A program made the translations under genes and the position numbers. From Streptomyces sp. R21 (GTDB taxonomy: Bacteria; Actinomycetota; Actinomycetes; Streptomycetales; Streptomycetaceae), in assembly GCF_041051975.1 (NCBI RefSeq), contig NZ_CP163435.1:6117001-6181000 (forward strand): a stretch of 64,000 bases of DNA, in the 5' to 3' direction. The notes under the pieces were generated by a model. It made no database searches, had not been told where the DNA came from, and saw only the letters and a program-made list of their open reading frames with translations. Of this stretch, positions 24,005 through 32,689 are shown one piece after another (positions within the stretch are counted from its first letter, which is position 1; the number at the start of each line of letters is the position of its first letter).

Positions 24005-25543
24005 TCAATGGGGGGCGCACGAATTGGGGCAGGGGTTCGACGGGTCGGACGGCAGAGGAGGGGGCGAGAGGGGCTGTTCGACGGATCGGTGAGGGCGTAT
24101 GGCGGTGATGAGGCGGTGGGCGGCGGCGATCAGGAGCGCCGTGGTCGCCGCCGCGACCGGTACGCCGTATCCCGCCGCAGGTGAGAGGTGCTCGACCGCC
24201 CAGCCGCCGGCCGCCGAACCGCAGGCGATGCCGCCGAGGAGGCCGGTCACGGCGAGCGTCATGCCCTCGTTCAACCGGCCCTCGGGCGTGCGCTGTTGGA
24301 CGACGGTCATGCCGGTGACCATGGTCGGGGCGGTCGCCATGCCCGCGATGAGCAGAGCGCCCGCGAGGGCCACGAGAGAGCCGGTGAGCGACGCCGCGAG
24401 CAGCGGCAACGTCATCACAGCCGCCATCGCGGCGACGCACGGCGGATAGCGGCGCTCGGCGGGACCGGCCGGCTTCACGGCCCCGTACACCAGGCCCGCC
24501 ACGCACGAACCGGCCGCCTGGAGGCCGAGGACCAGGCCCGCGGCCGGCCCGTGCCCCTGGGCGTCCGTGAACGCGATCGTGACGACCTCCATCGAACCGA
24601 AGACCGCGCCGAGGGCGAGGAACGCGGCCAGCAGGGAGGGGATGCCGGGGGCGCGCAACGGCGACTTCTCCGCCGTACGGCGTCGGGGCGGGGGTTCCGT
24701 CGAACGCTGGGCGGCGAAGATCAGGATGCCGGACATCATCAGGACGACCCCGACCAGCGTGCCCGCCTCCGGGAAGAACGCCCCGCACAGAAAGGCCGCG
24801 AGCACCGGGCCGAGCATGAAACACAGCTCGTCCGCGGCCTGTTCGAAGGAGTTCGCGGTGTGCACGGCGGCCGGGTCCCCCTGGAAGAGGTGGGTCCAGC
24901 GGGCCCGTGACATGCCCCCGGTGTTCGGCGTGGTGGCGGTGGCCGCGTACGCCGCGAACAGGGTCCAGTCCGGAGCGCCGTAGTGCACGCAGAGCAGGAG
25001 CGCGAGTGACCCGAGCACCGCAACCGCCGTTGCCGGTACGGCGACTCGGGCCTGCCCGTGCCGGTCGACGAGCCGCGCGATCCAGGGGGCGACCACCGCC
25101 GTCACCGCGAGACCGGTCGCGGTGACGGCGCCGGCGAGGGCGTACGAACCGCGTGCCCCCGCGATCATGATGACCGCGCTCACGCTGAACATGCCCATGG
25201 GAAGGCGGGCGATCAGGTTCCCGAGCGTGAAGGCGCGGGCGCCGGGGACGGTGAAGAGACGGTGGTAGGGGGTGCGGGGCTTTGTCCGGGGGTGCTTGGG
25301 GTGCTCGGGGTTCTTCGGAGGTCGGTGGGGGCGGAAGTCGACGGCCACCAGGGTGTCGCCGGTGACGGTGAAGCGCGTCGACAGCGTCGTCGAAGGAGCC
25401 GACGAAGGGGCGGGTGAAGGGGTGGGTGAAGGGGCCGGTGAAGGAACAGTCGAAGAAGCTCTCGAAGAAGGTCTCAAGGAAGCTTTCGGGGAAGTTCTCG
25501 AAGGGGCGGCGAACGGGGCTTCGGAGGAGGGGAGTTGCGGCAT
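24005..25543 (-). CDS. MFS transporter
   Basis: A major facilitator superfamily protein with about 12 helices from residue 95 onward, resembling drug or sugar efflux permeases (GARAFTLGNLIARLPMGM, RLVDRHGQARV loops). With the ATG at 25543 it is 512 residues and carries an unusual N-terminal extension of about 80 residues, rich in Ser/Pro/Ala/Thr repeats, encoded by degenerate DNA repeats. A GTG just before AVDFRPHR would give a shorter, more normal protein, so the start is uncertain. It is divergent from a LysR regulator only 83 bases away, its likely controller. Confidence 0.85.
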   Translation of the reverse strand: MPQLPSSEAPFAAPSRTSPKASLRPSSRASSTVPSPAPSPTPSPAPSSAPSTTLSTRFTVTGDTLVAVDFRPHRPPKNPEHPKHPRTKPRTPYHRLFTVPGARAFTLGNLIARLPMGMFSVSAVIMIAGARGSYALAGAVTATGLAVTAVVAPWIARLVDRHGQARVAVPATAVAVLGSLALLLCVHYGAPDWTLFAAYAATATTPNTGGMSRARWTHLFQGDPAAVHTANSFEQAADELCFMLGPVLAAFLCGAFFPEAGTLVGVVLMMSGILIFAAQRSTEPPPRRRTAEKSPLRAPGIPSLLAAFLALGAVFGSMEVVTIAFTDAQGHGPAAGLVLGLQAAGSCVAGLVYGAVKPAGPAERRYPPCVAAMAAVMTLPLLAASLTGSLVALAGALLIAGMATAPTMVTGMTVVQQRTPEGRLNEGMTLAVTGLLGGIACGSAAGGWAVEHLSPAAGYGVPVAAATTALLIAAAHRLITAIRPHRSVEQPLSPPPLPSDPSNPCPNSCAPH

Positions 25544-25581
25544 GGATCTACCGTCGCCCGCCGTCTGACCTGCGGTCCAAC

Positions 25582-25619
25582 ACTTACTCCGTAGCGATTG
25601 ACACACCTGCGTTGTAAGT
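25582..25619. promoter_or_regulatory. Divergent promoter/operator region MFS-LysR
   Basis: ACTTAC (25582-25587) and GTAAGT (25614-25619) form an inverted pair in the short space between the divergent genes, the place expected for a LysR binding site. The half-sites are short, so this is only suggestive. Confidence 0.35.
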
Positions 25620-25626
25620 TCGCGGG

Positions 25627-26601
25627 ATGTCTGCCGCCCCCCTCGACCCGCGCCTCCTGCGCGCCTTCCTCGCCGTCGCCGAGGAGCTGCACTTCACCCG
25701 CGCAGCCGCCCGGCTCTACGTCGCCCAGCAGGCCCTCAGCCGTGACATCCGGCGGCTGGAGCGCGAACTCGGCACGGAGCTGTTCGTGCGGACGACCCGG
25801 CAGGTGACGCCGACGGCCGACGGCGAGCGGCTGGTGCCGTACGCGCGCCGCGTGCTGGAAGCGCACGACGCGCTGCGCACCGCTTTCGGCGCGCCGGAGG
25901 CGGCCCGGCCGCTGCTCGTCGACGTCAACAGCCCGGGGCTGGTCTCGGAGCGGATCCTCGCCCGTGCCCGCGAACTCGCGCCCGACGTCGAGTTGATGGC
26001 CCGCTTCGAGAGCGGGCTGACGGGCGCGGTGGGGGAGTTGCTCGCCGGACGCCTGGACGCGTCGTTCGGACGGTTCGCCGGACTCGCCCCGGCGGTCAGG
26101 GCCCGGCTCGGGCACCAGCCCGTGCGGTACGAGCCGATGGCCGTTGTCCTGCCCGAGGACCACCGGCTCGCGGAGCTGGACGCGGTGCCGCTGGACGCGC
26201 TCGCGGGCGAGACCGTTTATGCGGGGGCGGGAAATCCACGGACACTGGAATGGACCGACTTGGCCCGACATTTGTTCGAGGGACGTGGAATCGAAATGGC
26301 GCCGCCCGCGCCGGTGGCCGTCGGGCCCGAGGAATTCCAGCGGATCATGGCCAAGAAGCGGAACCCCGTCCTCGCCGCAGTGGACTTTCCGGCCATGCCG
26401 GGAAGCGTCCTGAGGCCCCTTGTGGACCCCGTCCCGCTGTCTCCTGTGTCACTGGTGTGGCGAAAGGGGCTGGTGCATCCGGCATTCGATGCTCTTCGAC
26501 AAGCCGCTTCCGAACTCGCGTCCGAAGAAGGCTGGTTGCGGCGACCCGAAGGTGGATGGATTCCGGCCACAGATGCACTCATCATGATGAGGCAGAACTG
26601 A
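25627..26601 (+). CDS. LysR-family transcriptional regulator
   Basis: A 324-residue regulator. Residues 5-65 are the winged helix-turn-helix (LRAFLAVAEELHFTRAAARLYVAQQALSR) and about 90-300 the co-inducer-binding domain. In LysR proteins, ligand binding shifts DNA contacts at the divergent promoter, so the adjacent MFS exporter gene is the probable target. The last third has somewhat lower GC and more varied codons than its neighbours, but no frameshift. It is followed by the mat locus on the same strand after 160 bases, with no obvious terminator. Confidence 0.93.
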   Translation: MSAAPLDPRLLRAFLAVAEELHFTRAAARLYVAQQALSRDIRRLERELGTELFVRTTRQVTPTADGERLVPYARRVLEAHDALRTAFGAPEAARPLLVDVNSPGLVSERILARARELAPDVELMARFESGLTGAVGELLAGRLDASFGRFAGLAPAVRARLGHQPVRYEPMAVVLPEDHRLAELDAVPLDALAGETVYAGAGNPRTLEWTDLARHLFEGRGIEMAPPAPVAVGPEEFQRIMAKKRNPVLAAVDFPAMPGSVLRPLVDPVPLSPVSLVWRKGLVHPAFDALRQAASELASEEGWLRRPEGGWIPATDALIMMRQN

Positions 26602-26761
26602 CGTATAACCACATAGGCCACTCAGGTGCGCTACGTTTTTCAGCCGGGCGCAGTGTGGTAAAGGGGGCGCTTGGATCGGGTGGGGGCCCGGTCCGGCCGA
26701 CGCGTAAGTGATGCCCGGAGTCGTACGTGCGCACCCGAGAAATTTCCCGTGGGGGATGTGC

Positions 26762-27883
26762 GTGCGCGTGGAGAACTGGCGGAAAGACGCCAACCCGAAT
26801 CACCGGAATAGTGATCACCGGGATATCGATCGCCGAAGTATTGATCAGCGGAATGCTGATCAGCAGAGTGCGGATCACTGGAATGCGGATCAACGGAATG
26901 CGGATCAACGGAATGTGGCTCCGGAGCCGGTGAACTGGCCGGAGGCCGCGCGGACTTCTTCCTGGTCCAAGGCCGAGGAGATGTCGGAGACGGCGCGGCT
27001 CTCCGACACGGGGCGGACACCGCGATCGCCGAGGCCGCCCTTGACGCCGTCCGGGGCTGATGCGCCCACGGCGAACGCACCCGGCCCGCACGCGCCCACC
27101 TGGGAGCAGCCCGACGAGCCCGGTCACAGTCACGACCCGAACGAGGTGACAGTCCAACTCGATGGTGCGGGACGCCAGTTGGACGACCCCCTGGTTCAGC
27201 AGAGCGACGGCGCTCCGGGTTCACCGGATGCCGGGGACGGTTCGGACGGTCCGGTCTTCGTCGACGAGTCGGGCCGCCGCAGCCGCCGGTTCCGCCGCCT
27301 CGGCATCCTGGTCGGCCTCGCCTGCGCGGTGTACGCCGTCGTCATCGTCGTCACGCTCCTGTCGGGCAACTCCAACGCGCCCTGGCTGCCGGTGCCCGGT
27401 CAGGGCGACGACCAGCCGGCCGGCCAGGTCGACACCTCGCCGCTGCCCACCGACGCCGACCCGGCGAAGCCGTCCGGCTCCGGTTCCGGCGGCGTCGCGC
27501 CGGGCGCGAGCCCGACGGCCAGCGGCGGTACGCGGCCGTCGCCGGGCGCCAACGCCTCACCCGGCGCCTCCGCGAGCCCCACGGACCCGGCTGCGTCGAC
27601 CGACCCGAAGCCCTCGACGTCCACCACCGCCAAGCCCGACCCGGGCACCAGCACCACGAAGGCCCCGGACCCCGAGCCGTCCAACCCCGTGGTCGACCCG
27701 CCGGATCCCACGCCCTCGGACTCCGTCTCCCCCTCGCCCGATCCCAGCGAGAGCCCGGTCACCGGCGGCTCGGGTGCCGGTGCGGGGACGGTCGCCGAAG
27801 GCCCCGTACAGCAGGGCCCCGTCGACCGGAGCCCCACTGAGCCGAGCGTCACCAGCTCCTCGTCCCCGGAGAACATCCTCTGA
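26762..27883 (+). CDS. matA: MatA, membrane protein of the surface-glycan (mat) locus
   Basis: A 373-residue protein assigned by position: it directly precedes and overlaps matB, as in S. coelicolor, where matA/matB are needed for poly-N-acetylglucosamine-type glycan and hyphal aggregation (recall). I chose the GTG at 26762 because GGGGG lies 6 bases upstream; ATGs at 26756 and 26708 are alternatives. Residues about 12-52 consist of eight degenerate pentapeptides such as QRNAD, encoded by 15-bp tandem repeats. One transmembrane helix lies at about 182-205. The extracellular remainder (about 170 residues) is Pro/Ser/Thr/Ala-rich, like a wall-spanning stalk. No catalytic domain is visible, so it may scaffold MatB. 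Confidence 0.8.
   Translation: MRVENWRKDANPNHRNSDHRDIDRRSIDQRNADQQSADHWNADQRNADQRNVAPEPVNWPEAARTSSWSKAEEMSETARLSDTGRTPRSPRPPLTPSGADAPTANAPGPHAPTWEQPDEPGHSHDPNEVTVQLDGAGRQLDDPLVQQSDGAPGSPDAGDGSDGPVFVDESGRRSRRFRRLGILVGLACAVYAVVIVVTLLSGNSNAPWLPVPGQGDDQPAGQVDTSPLPTDADPAKPSGSGSGGVAPGASPTASGGTRPSPGANASPGASASPTDPAASTDPKPSTSTTAKPDPGTSTTKAPDPEPSNPVVDPPDPTPSDSVSPSPDPSESPVTGGSGAGAGTVAEGPVQQGPVDRSPTEPSVTSSSSPENIL
26799..26918. repeat. 15-bp tandem repeat, eight copies, inside matA
   Basis: Eight degenerate copies run without gaps; the last two are ATCAACGGAATGCGG and ATCAACGGAATGTGG. The unit is a multiple of three, so copy-number change would keep the matA frame. Confidence 0.85.
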
Positions 27884-30123
27884 TGGCATCCCGCACCAGC
27901 CGGCACGGCCCCGCACCACGAGCATCACGATCATCCAGAGCACCACGACCATCCCGAGCACTTCGCACGGACTCTCCCCGGCGCCGCCGGCTGCCGATGC
28001 GCCACCTGCTCCCCTCGCTCGTCCTCGTCGCCCTGATGGCGATGCTGATGCTGCGCGGCTACGTGCACAGCGAGATCCTCGCCGACCACCGCATCCAGCC
28101 CGAGGCCGCCACCGACAAGGTGCCGGAGAGGATCCTGGACGGCGGCCCGGTCATCGACACCCGCAGCGGCCGTACGACCAGCATCGATGTCAAGGACCAC
28201 CGTCTCGTCCTCACCTTCGACGACGGCCCGGACCCGAAGTGGACCCCCAAGGTCCTCGACGTCCTCAAGGCGCACCACGCGCACGCCGTCTTCTTCGTCA
28301 CCGGCACCAACGCCTCGCGCTACCCGGAGCTGATCCGCCGCATGGTGGCGGAGGGCCACGAGGTCGGCCTGCACACCTTCAACCACCCCGACCTCTCCTA
28401 CCAGTCGAAGGAGCGCATCGACTGGGAACTCTCCCAGAGCCAGCTGGCGCTGGCGGGCGCGGCGGGCATCCGCACCTCCCTCTTCCGCCCTCCGTACTCC
28501 TCCTTCGCCGACGCCATGGACAACAAGTCCTGGCCGGTGACGCAGTACATCGGCACACGCGGCTACATCACCGTCGTCAACAACACCGACAGCGAGGACT
28601 GGCGAAAGCCCGGCGTCGACGAGATCATCCGCAACGCCACCCCGTACGGCGGCAAGGGCGCCATCGTCCTGATGCACGACTCCGGAGGCGACCGCCACCA
28701 GACGGTCCTGGCACTGGACAGGTTCCTGCCCCAACTCCAGGCACAGGGCTACGTGTTCGAGAACCTCACCGAGGCGCTCGGTGCTCCCAGCGCGCACACT
28801 CCGGTCGCCGGGGTCGGGCTGTGGAAGGGCAAGGCCTGGATCTTCCTGGTCGGCGCCTCGGACGGGATCACCGAGGGCCTGGTCGTGGCGCTCGCCGTGA
28901 TCGGCGTCCTCGTCTTCACCCGCTTCGGCCTGATGCTCGTACTCTCGGCGGTGCATGCCCGCCGCGTCCGGCGCCGCGACTTCCGCTGGGGCCCGGCGTC
29001 GGTCACCGAACCGGTGTCGGTGCTCGTGCCGGCGTACAACGAGGCCAAGTGCATCGAAAACACGGTCCGTTCGCTGATGGCGAGCGAGCACCCGGTCGAG
29101 GTCGTCGTCATCGACGACGGTTCGAGCGACGGTACGGCGCTGATCGTCGAGCGACTGAACCTGCCGAACGTACGGGTCGTACGGCAGCACAACGCGGGCA
29201 AGCCCGCCGCCCTCAACCGCGGCCTGGCGAACGCCCGGCACGACCTCGTCGTGATGATGGACGGCGACACCGTCTTCGAACCGGCCACCGTCCGCGAGCT
29301 GGTCCAGCCCTTCGCGGACCCGTCCGTCGGCGCGGTGGCGGGCAACGCGAAGGTGGGCAACCGGGATTCACTGATCGGCGCCTGGCAGCACATCGAGTAC
29401 GTGATGGGCTTCAACCTCGACCGCCGTATGTACGACATGCTGCGCTGCATGCCGACGATCCCCGGCGCGGTCGGTGCGTTCCGCCGCTCCGCGCTGGAAC
29501 GGGTCGGCGGCATGAGCGACGACACGCTCGCCGAGGACACCGACATCACGATGGCGATGCACCGCGACGGCTGGCGCGTCGTGTACGCGGAGCGCGCCCG
29601 CGCCTGGACGGAGGCGCCCGAGTCGGTCCAGCAGCTGTGGTCCCAGCGCTACCGCTGGTCGTACGGCACCATGCAGGCGATCTGGAAGCACCGCGGGGCC
29701 CTGGTCGAGCGGGGCCCGTCGGGCCGCTTCGGCCGCGTGGGCCTGCCGCTGGTGTCCCTCTTCATGGTCCTCGCCCCGCTGCTGGCCCCCCTGATCGACG
29801 TGTTCCTCCTCTACGGAGTGGTCTTCGGCCCGACGCAGCGGACGATCGCGGCGTGGCTGGGCGTTCTCACCGTCCAGGCGATCTGCGCGGCGTACGCCTT
29901 CCGTCTCGACCGCGAACGCATGACACACCTGATATCGCTCCCGCTCCAGCAGATCCTCTACCGCCAGCTCATGTACGTGGTCCTGCTCCAGTCGTGGATC
30001 ACCGCACTCACCGGAGGCCGACTGCGCTGGCAGAAGCTGCGGCGCACGGGCGTGGTGGAGGCGCCGGGATCGATCCCGCGGCAGCGGGCACGCAGCGGGG
30101 ATGACCGGAGGCCGGTGGGATGA
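27883..30123 (+). CDS. matB: MatB, bifunctional polysaccharide deacetylase / family 2 glycosyltransferase
   Basis: A 746-residue membrane enzyme. After an Arg-rich N-terminus and one helix (about 40-58), residues about 100-300 form a NodB-type deacetylase with TFDDGPD and HTFNHPD metal-binding motifs. A second helix (about 320-345) leads to a processive GT2 domain (about 370-600) with DDGS, DGD, an ED general base (LAEDTD) and QRYRW. Three or four helices form the export end. This joins in one protein the synthase and deacetylase roles of PgaC and PgaB, which explains PNAG-like glycan production at hyphal tips. The ATG shares one base with the matA stop. Symbol by synteny and architecture. 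Confidence 0.92.
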   Translation: MASRTSRHGPAPRASRSSRAPRPSRALRTDSPRRRRLPMRHLLPSLVLVALMAMLMLRGYVHSEILADHRIQPEAATDKVPERILDGGPVIDTRSGRTTSIDVKDHRLVLTFDDGPDPKWTPKVLDVLKAHHAHAVFFVTGTNASRYPELIRRMVAEGHEVGLHTFNHPDLSYQSKERIDWELSQSQLALAGAAGIRTSLFRPPYSSFADAMDNKSWPVTQYIGTRGYITVVNNTDSEDWRKPGVDEIIRNATPYGGKGAIVLMHDSGGDRHQTVLALDRFLPQLQAQGYVFENLTEALGAPSAHTPVAGVGLWKGKAWIFLVGASDGITEGLVVALAVIGVLVFTRFGLMLVLSAVHARRVRRRDFRWGPASVTEPVSVLVPAYNEAKCIENTVRSLMASEHPVEVVVIDDGSSDGTALIVERLNLPNVRVVRQHNAGKPAALNRGLANARHDLVVMMDGDTVFEPATVRELVQPFADPSVGAVAGNAKVGNRDSLIGAWQHIEYVMGFNLDRRMYDMLRCMPTIPGAVGAFRRSALERVGGMSDDTLAEDTDITMAMHRDGWRVVYAERARAWTEAPESVQQLWSQRYRWSYGTMQAIWKHRGALVERGPSGRFGRVGLPLVSLFMVLAPLLAPLIDVFLLYGVVFGPTQRTIAAWLGVLTVQAICAAYAFRLDRERMTHLISLPLQQILYRQLMYVVLLQSWITALTGGRLRWQKLRRTGVVEAPGSIPRQRARSGDDRRPVG

Positions 30124-31451
30124 CGCACGAACAGCAGGAACAGCAGGAACAGCAGGAACAGCAGCAGGAGCAGCAGGAACGGCAGGAATATCCGGTATCT
30201 CCGGCGGTGTGGCTGCGGGAGTCGGCCGAGAGCCCGGCCGAGATCCCGCAGCAGAGGTCGGTGCCGTCCGCGCCGCCGACGACTCCCGCGCCCCAGTCGA
30301 CGGCCAGGAAGCCGGGCCGTGACCGCTACCTGGACCTGCTCCGCTCGATCGCCCTCGTCCGGGTGGTCGTCTACCACCTCTTCGGCTGGGCGTGGCTGAC
30401 GGTCCTGTTCCCCTCCATGGGCGTGATGTTCGCGCTGGCGGGCTCGCTGATGGCCCGCTCGCTGAACCGCCCCGCGCTGGGCGTGATCAAGGGCCGGGTG
30501 CGCCGACTGCTGCCCCCGCTCTGGGCGTTCAGTGCGGTGGCGCTGACGCTGATGTTCGCGGGCGGCTGGAACATCCTCAAGGACCCTGACCACGGCGGTA
30601 CTTGGGGCCTGATCGACCTCGTCAACTACGTCGTCCCGCTCGGCGCCCCGCCCTTCCCCTGGCACGTCGGCTCCGAGTCCGGCCTGCTGGAGGACACCTG
30701 GGCGGTCCAGGCGGCGGGTCCGCTCTGGTACCTGCGCGCGTATCTGTGGTTCGTGATCGCGTCGCCGCTGCTGCTGCGGGCGTTCCGCAGGGTGCCGTGG
30801 GCGACACTGCTGGCACCCCTCGCCCTGACGGCGATCGTCGGCACCGGCATCGTGAACATCCCCGGCGAGACGGGCAACGCGGTCTCCGACTTCGCGGTGT
30901 ACGGCGGCTGCTGGGTCCTGGGCTTCGCCCACCACGAGGGGTTGCTCAAGCGGATCCCGCGCTATGCGGCGGTCTCCTGCTCCGCGTTCCTGATGGCCTT
31001 CGGCCTGTGGTGGGCCTCGGGTCATCTGGGCCCCGACGGCTGGGACCTGAACGACATCCCGCTGGCGCAGGCGACCTGGTCCTTCGGGGTCGTCGTCATC
31101 CTGCTCCAGTACTCACCGTCGTGGCAGGAACTGCCGGGGAAGCTGGCGCGCTGGGACAAGCTGGTGACGCTGTCCAACAACCGCGCGGTCACGATCTACC
31201 TGTGGCACAACATGCTGATCATGGCCACGGTCCCGATCATCGACCAGGTGTACAACCTCCCCTTCATGCAGAGTGACCGCGCGGTGGCGGCCCTCGACAC
31301 GACGTACATGCTCTGGATGTTCGTGCTGGTCTGGCCGCTGATCGCCCTGACGACCATCGCGTTCGGCTGGATCGAGGACATCGCGGCACGGCGCAGTCCG
31401 AGGTTGTGGCCGAACGGTGTGAAACGTGGGCGCTCCCGGCGAAGGTCATGA
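30120..31451 (+). CDS. Membrane acyltransferase (acyltransferase-3 family) in the mat operon
   Basis: A 443-residue integral membrane protein with about ten helices. It shows the acyltransferase-3 pattern: the first helix begins RDRYLDLLRSIALVRVVVYHL with the catalytic-type His, an R-x10-R segment follows, and a YLWHNML motif lies near residue 360. Such proteins O- or N-acylate surface polysaccharides. It starts within the matB stop (ATGA overlap), so it is translationally coupled and may acetylate or succinylate the MatB glycan (inference). The first 25 residues are almost all Gln and Glu, encoded by a 9-bp repeat at 30129-30185; this tail looks disordered. Confidence 0.88.
   Translation: MTHEQQEQQEQQEQQQEQQERQEYPVSPAVWLRESAESPAEIPQQRSVPSAPPTTPAPQSTARKPGRDRYLDLLRSIALVRVVVYHLFGWAWLTVLFPSMGVMFALAGSLMARSLNRPALGVIKGRVRRLLPPLWAFSAVALTLMFAGGWNILKDPDHGGTWGLIDLVNYVVPLGAPPFPWHVGSESGLLEDTWAVQAAGPLWYLRAYLWFVIASPLLLRAFRRVPWATLLAPLALTAIVGTGIVNIPGETGNAVSDFAVYGGCWVLGFAHHEGLLKRIPRYAAVSCSAFLMAFGLWWASGHLGPDGWDLNDIPLAQATWSFGVVVILLQYSPSWQELPGKLARWDKLVTLSNNRAVTIYLWHNMLIMATVPIIDQVYNLPFMQSDRAVAALDTTYMLWMFVLVWPLIALTTIAFGWIEDIAARRSPRLWPNGVKRGRSRRRS
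30129..30185. repeat. 9-bp repeat encoding Gln/Glu tract
   Basis: GAACAGCAG is repeated four times exactly and then in degenerate form, giving the Glu-Gln-Gln tract at the acyltransferase N-terminus. Unit length preserves the frame. Confidence 0.8.
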
Positions 31452-31578
31452 CGTGGGCAAGTGACCTGTTTCATAAGGCGCTTGCATGCGGGTGGCCGGT
31501 GGTGAATGTTGGGGACCGGGTCGGGTGGGGCGGTTGTTGCCCACCCGGTCGACGCGCCGCACGGGGGAGACACCAGAG

Positions 31579-32514
31579 ATGACACAGCCACCGCAGGACG
31601 GCTACGGGGATCAGCCGGGTCCGTACGGGTACGGAGGCCAGCAGGGCCCGAACCCGTACGGCGGGCAGCAGCCGCTGCCCCCGCAGGGACCCCCGCCGAC
31701 TCAGCCACCGACGGGGCCTTCGGCGGGTCCGTACGGGCCGCCGCCTATGCCGCCCGCTCAGCCGCCGGGCCAGGGGCCCCAGCCCAACCCGTACGCGTCC
31801 CAGTCCCAGCCGCCGTACGGGACACAGCAGCCGGCGTACGGCCAGCAGCCTCCGTACGGCCAGCCGGACCAGCTGTATGCGGGCTATCCGCCGCAGCCCG
31901 GGGGCGACGGGGGCGGGGGCCAGGGTCCCAAGCGCCGCCTGGCGATCGTGATCGCGTCCGTCGCCGCCGCTGCCGTCCTGATCGGCGGCGGGATCTACTT
32001 CGTGACGAGCGGCAACGGCAACGACGACGACAGCAAGCCGAAGGCCGACAAGAGCGTGTCGGCATCCCCGACGGCCGGCCCGACGGAGTCGTCGACGGAC
32101 GACCCCGTCGTCGACCCGTCGGACGAGGCGTCGGACCCGGCCGACGACTACGGCGACGACACGGACACGTCGGACGACTCCACCGGCGGTTCCGCCACCC
32201 CGCCCGACGCGACGGGCTTCCAGGGCCAGTGGCAGGGCGACGGCAACAACAAGACGCTCACCATCGGCGACAAGTACGCGACGGGCGACTACAAGGGCAA
32301 GTACGCCCTCTCCTACATCGACCCGGGCGGCGAGGGCATCCTCACCGGCCTCGGCGCAGACACCAGCGGCGGCGGCTTCCGGATGGTCCTCCAGCCCATG
32401 GGCAGCAAGAAGGAGTCGGACTACGTCTCGGCAAACCTGAAGCGCTCGGGCGACAGCGTGGTCATCACCTGGGACGACGGCGGCAGCGACACGCTTCCGT
32501 ACGTCGGGGAGTGA
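31579..32514 (+). CDS. Proline/PYG-rich single-pass membrane protein
   Basis: A 311-residue protein starting at the ATG at 31579 with GGGAGA upstream. Residues 1-115 are Pro/Gln/Gly/Tyr-rich with repeated PYGxQQ motifs, and form a disordered cytoplasmic segment. A transmembrane helix (about 122-145) and an acidic Ser/Asp/Thr linker follow. The C-terminal domain (about 212-311) is extracellular and looks beta-rich (QGQWQGDGNNKTLTIGD). I recognise it only as a conserved Streptomyces hypothetical; the end domain resembles small ligand-binding or lipocalin-like folds but I cannot name one. Confidence 0.8.
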   Translation: MTQPPQDGYGDQPGPYGYGGQQGPNPYGGQQPLPPQGPPPTQPPTGPSAGPYGPPPMPPAQPPGQGPQPNPYASQSQPPYGTQQPAYGQQPPYGQPDQLYAGYPPQPGGDGGGGQGPKRRLAIVIASVAAAAVLIGGGIYFVTSGNGNDDDSKPKADKSVSASPTAGPTESSTDDPVVDPSDEASDPADDYGDDTDTSDDSTGGSATPPDATGFQGQWQGDGNNKTLTIGDKYATGDYKGKYALSYIDPGGEGILTGLGADTSGGGFRMVLQPMGSKKESDYVSANLKRSGDSVVITWDDGGSDTLPYVGE

Positions 32515-32530
32515 CTCGCTCCGAGTCACT
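32510..32530 (+). terminator. Hairpin at gene end
   Basis: AGTGACTCG and CGAGTCACT form a 9-bp stem with a 3-base loop overlapping the stop codon. There is no T tract, so termination is possible but not certain. Confidence 0.45.
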
Positions 32531-32689
32531 GTGAGGCGGCTGTGCGGCAGCCCGGTCGGGTGTCAAAGGTTTGTCAATGACCGGTCAAGGGGTGCGGTCG
32601 CTGGTCTGTCATGGCGTGACGCCGTGACACCGTGGGCGAGTTGCGTACGTGAAGGTTGAAGCCAGGTCGTCCGGTGGGGAGTTGGAGCG

